Assembly: GCA_903837555.1 (NCBI GenBank)
Contig: CAILUV010000093.1
Span: forward strand, 1-58,900
DNA: 58,900 nt
Origin: an uncultured Alphaproteobacteria bacterium
GTDB taxonomy: Bacteria; Pseudomonadota; Alphaproteobacteria; Micropepsales; Micropepsaceae
Direction of reading: 5' to 3'
Every line of letters starts with the position of its first letter. Position 1 is the stretch's first letter. Shown here in pieces: positions 56,978-58,900 of this stretch. Position numbers and translations under genes: made by a program. A model generated the notes under the pieces. The model was not told the origin of the DNA, did not search any database, and saw nothing but the letters and a program-made list of their open reading frames with translations.

Positions 56978-57113
56978 TAGGGACGAACTCACCAAGTACA
57001 CGCCAAAGAAGAAGAAAATAGCTGGCGAGAAGAAACCTAAAGAGGCTTTTGCTTGGCTAAAGGATGATGGCGAAGCGAACAGTGAAGATACGTCGCCTCA
57101 GCCGCAGAGCTAA
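56916..57113 (+). CDS. Possible lysine-rich small ORF after the integrase
   Basis: A frame shifted relative to the integrase and overlapping its last 62 bases. The part past the integrase is Lys/Glu/Asp-rich (TPKKKKIAGEKKPKEAFAWL) and ends SPQPQS. The usable start may be a TTG (LESDRDEL) inside the integrase end. Whether it is translated is unclear; its end runs into the 86-bp repeat. Confidence 0.35.
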   Translation: MLETYRYQLSWFETFRALESDRDELTKYTPKKKKIAGEKKPKEAFAWLKDDGEANSEDTSPQPQS

Positions 57114-57178
57114 CGAAGGGTGGGACCTTCAAGAGTGGGAAGAAGGCTAAGACCGTGGATCGGCTTGGGGAGATGTGA
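57093..57178 (+). repeat. 86-bp direct repeat, copy 1 (integrase-tail module)
   Basis: It matches 58744-58829 at 81 of 86 positions. In one frame it reads ASAAELTKGGTFKSGKKAKT followed by VDRLGEM and TGA, the tail of a tyrosine recombinase other than the intact one. The nuclease gene's GTG start begins two bases after the TGA. Confidence 0.85.
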
Positions 57179-57179
57179 A

Positions 57180-58667
57180 GTGACAGAAAATACTCCAATA
57201 ACAGCAGCAATGCTGTACGACTTTGTTCAGTGTCCCCATCGAGTGACTATGGACTTGTTCGGAGACTTATCTCTGAGGGATAAGGTCAACCCATTCGTAC
57301 AGCTCCTTTGGGACAAGGGCTCACTCTACGAACGAGAAGTCATCAACGAGCTAAAGATAGAGTTTACAGATTTATCTCAGTACTCACTAGATGAGAAAGA
57401 GCAGAAAACCACAGAAGCAATGGATCGCAAGGATCCTTTAATCTATAGCGGACGTATCAAGGTAGGTGACCTTCTAGGTGATCCGGATCTCCTCAGACTA
57501 GAGAACGGTAGCTACATAGCCGGAGACATAAAGTCTGGCGCGGGTGAAGAAGGTGGTGAAGATGAAGAAGGCGGCAAGCCGAAGCCCCACTACGCCGTAC
57601 AGCTAGCGATCTATACCGATATACTTAATCGCCTTAAACGCTCAAATGAATCACGTGCTTTTGTATGGGATATACACGGACGAGAAGTCCCGTATGACTT
57701 CAAGGCTCTCTACGGAACGAGGCGCCCACATACACTGTGGCAAGACTACCAAGAAGCACTCACATCAGTTCGGCGTATAGTGAGTAACCCTGATGAAACT
57801 CGTGGAGCTTATTCCGCTGTTTGTAAGATGTGCGTCTGGTACACCGCCTGTCTTAAGCAGCTATCAGATAACAAAGACCTGACACTTATCCCTGGTCTTG
57901 GTCGCTCAAAGCGAGACGTACTGGTTGATAGCTTCGAAAACATTCCAGAACTAGCTGAGGCTAACCCATCGGGTTACTTCAACGGAAATAAAACGATCTT
58001 CAAAGGCATAGGTCCGGACTCACTTGAGAAGTTCGTTGATAGAGCCAGATTGATAGCTACAGACGGTAAGCCATATCTACGGGAGCCAATAACGCTTCCG
58101 GTAGCAGACAAGGAACTATTCTTCGACATTGAAGTCGATCCGATGCGAGACCTTTGCTATCTCCACGGCTTTGTCGAGAGAAACAACGGCGCCAACGATA
58201 CAGAAAAGTTCGTCTACTTTTTCGCCAATGAGGAAACCAAAGAATGTGAAGAAGAGGCTTTCCGAGGCGCTTGGCAATACATCCAAAATAGTCAACCAGC
58301 TGCTATCTATTACTACTCAAAGTACGAGAGAACGATTTATAGAAAGCTTCAACAGAAGTACCCATCCGTTTGCAGTGGACAGGACATAGAAGACCTCTTC
58401 GCTTCTGAGCTTACGAAAGATCTCTATTTTAATGTCGTTCTTAAGTCGACGGAGTGGGCTACGCGTGACTACTCGCTCAAGACGCTAGCGAAGTATCTTG
58501 GTTTCAATTGGAATGACGCCCACCCATCAGGAGCGGCATCAATTGAGTGGTTTGATCAGTGGGTAAAGACCCGTGATCCAAAAGTCCGTGAAAGAATTAT
58601 GGTCTACAACGAGGACGACTGTAGGGCTACGCGAGTGTTACTCGATGGAATAAGGGAACTAACTTAA
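57180..58667 (+). CDS. TM0106-type RecB-like nuclease with DEDD exonuclease domain
   Basis: About 495 residues. N-terminal PD-(D/E)xK Cas4/RecB-like domain: YDFVQCPHRVTMDLFGD, then IAGDIKSG with the Asp and Lys of the active site, and a Cys cluster CKMCVWYTAC that, with the first Cys, could hold an Fe-S cluster. A helix-hairpin-helix region follows (LIPGLGRSKRDVLVDSF and FKGIGPDSLEKF). The C-terminal RNase H-like exonuclease has FFDIEVD and YNEDDCRATR. The start is GTG at 57180, directly after the repeat. A defence or element-maintenance role is inference. Confidence 0.85.
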   Translation: MTENTPITAAMLYDFVQCPHRVTMDLFGDLSLRDKVNPFVQLLWDKGSLYEREVINELKIEFTDLSQYSLDEKEQKTTEAMDRKDPLIYSGRIKVGDLLGDPDLLRLENGSYIAGDIKSGAGEEGGEDEEGGKPKPHYAVQLAIYTDILNRLKRSNESRAFVWDIHGREVPYDFKALYGTRRPHTLWQDYQEALTSVRRIVSNPDETRGAYSAVCKMCVWYTACLKQLSDNKDLTLIPGLGRSKRDVLVDSFENIPELAEANPSGYFNGNKTIFKGIGPDSLEKFVDRARLIATDGKPYLREPITLPVADKELFFDIEVDPMRDLCYLHGFVERNNGANDTEKFVYFFANEETKECEEEAFRGAWQYIQNSQPAAIYYYSKYERTIYRKLQQKYPSVCSGQDIEDLFASELTKDLYFNVVLKSTEWATRDYSLKTLAKYLGFNWNDAHPSGAASIEWFDQWVKTRDPKVRERIMVYNEDDCRATRVLLDGIRELT

Positions 58668-58829
58668 TCAAAAAAATTAATTTCTCGCAATATGGAGACC
58701 AGTACGGCGATGTTGGAACGCCACTACGGTCACACTAACAACATCGCCTCAGCAGCAGAGCTAACGAAGGGCGGAACGTTCAAGAGTGGGAAGAAGGCTA
58801 AGACCGTGGATTGGCTTGGGGAGATGTGA
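58668..58829 (+). pseudogene. C-terminal fragment of a second tyrosine recombinase
   Basis: In the same frame as the nuclease, right after its TAA, the sequence reads LISRNMETSTAMLERHYGHT and then the 86-bp repeat module ending VDWLGEM. SRNMxTSxAMLERHYGH is the nucleophile box of phage-type integrases, with the catalytic Tyr present. The rest of the gene (the Arg and His boxes) is absent, so it is a fragment, not a functional integrase. Confidence 0.75.
58744..58829 (+). repeat. 86-bp direct repeat, copy 2
   Basis: Second copy of the integrase-tail module. Four of its five differences from copy 1 fall at third codon positions and are silent; the fifth changes Arg to Trp. Its TGA overlaps the ATG of the next gene (TGATG). 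Confidence 0.85.
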
Positions 58830-58900
58830 TGGAGGGCGCGTTTCAACTCCCAACTAATTATCCGGGAAGTTTTCTTTTATATAAGCGAGCAAAGCGGGAC
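58829..58900 (+). CDS. Unknown gene start, cut by the window end
   Basis: The frame opens at the ATG overlapping the repeat's TGA and reads MEGAFQLPTNYPGSFLLYKR, then AKRD, to the last base. Too short to assign. Its position, immediately after a repeat copy, mirrors that of the nuclease gene. Confidence 0.5.
   Translation, partial: MEGAFQLPTNYPGSFLLYKRAKRD

Larger units (their letters stand above)
55622..58900. mobile_element. Integrated element at tRNA-fMet, left end
   Basis: From the tRNA breakpoint rightward, GC content and codon use drop sharply compared with the host genes (many AAA, AAT, TTA and AGA codons). The element carries a tyrosine recombinase beside the att site, a nuclease gene, and the tail of a second recombinase in two copies. 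The right end and any further cargo are outside the window. Confidence 0.8.

Noticed and set aside
56916-57178. Frameshifted C-terminus of the intact integrase
   Set aside because: The integrase already has its nucleophile box and a normal C-terminus (QSFGK) before the stop, so the following frame is not its missing end.
57093-58829. CRISPR array
   Set aside because: Only two repeat copies, 1.6 kb apart, and the repeat is protein-coding.

Overview
The window is GC-rich chromosomal DNA of an alphaproteobacterium up to about 55.6 kb, followed by the first 3.3 kb of an AT-richer integrated element. The taxonomic call rests on several features: a cysteine-free Mur/Fur-type regulator inside a tsaB-rimI-fur-plsC-miaB-phoH-ybeY-corC-lnt block, a DUF3576 lipoprotein before leuS-lptE-holA-hisF, gpmI-envC-ctpA-polysaccharide deacetylase-rppH, a COG2308/COG2307/transglutaminase operon, and a DksA that has lost three of the four zinc cysteines. 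A Rhizomicrobium-like lineage is my guess, at low confidence.

Layout. 0.1-8.5 kb: ferredoxin and its reductase, chorismate mutase, an Hpt protein, a membrane-anchored coiled-coil protein, RsmB, an SDR enzyme, HtpX, and SdhAF4-like and DUF2239 genes. 8.6-17.8 kb: one long co-directional run covering Fe-S delivery (NfuA-like), t6A synthesis (TsaB), RimI, Mur/Fur, lipid synthesis (PlsC), tRNA thiolation (MiaB), RNA maturation (PhoH, YbeY), CorC, Lnt and an XRE regulator. 17.8-29.8 kb: short mixed-strand units (hisE, a membrane-protein/regulator pair with a perfect operator, gluQ, an esterase, HNH, coq7, dsbB, a metallopeptidase, PBP1a, an atypical response regulator, an L,D-transpeptidase, a PLP-homeostasis protein, a ThiE-like protein, a porin-like protein). 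30-36.3 kb: leuS-lptE-holA-hisF and a CHAD protein. 36.3-39.9 kb: phosphatase, xthA, a 42-residue membrane peptide, tsaD, hemD. 40-43.9 kb: ATP-grasp/alpha-E/transglutaminase operon. 44.1-47.1 kb: five tandem 2OG-Fe(II) oxygenase paralogues, the main accessory feature. 47.2-54 kb: gpmI, envC, ctpA, deacetylase, rppH, hydrolase. 54-55.4 kb: a 30-residue small ORF, flgH broken by one amber codon, and dksA.

55.62 kb to the end: an element integrated in an initiator tRNA gene, of which only the 3' half remains here. It carries a tyrosine recombinase and a fused Cas4/RecB-like plus DEDD exonuclease protein. That nuclease gene is bracketed by an 86-bp direct repeat that codes for the tail of a second tyrosine recombinase. 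Each repeat copy runs straight into the start of a new gene, and the second of these is cut off by the window end.

The best candidates for something undescribed are (i) the five-gene oxygenase array, in which every copy keeps its catalytic residues, and (ii) the repeated integrase-tail modules in the tRNA-fMet element, whose differences are almost all silent. The window also shows unusually tight packing. Six convergent gene pairs share a 4-base stop-stop overlap, two other convergent gaps hold inverted copies of the same 135-bp repeat, and one divergent pair shares its start codons. Genes above about 300 bp are all accounted for; no gene-free stretch exceeds 300 bases.
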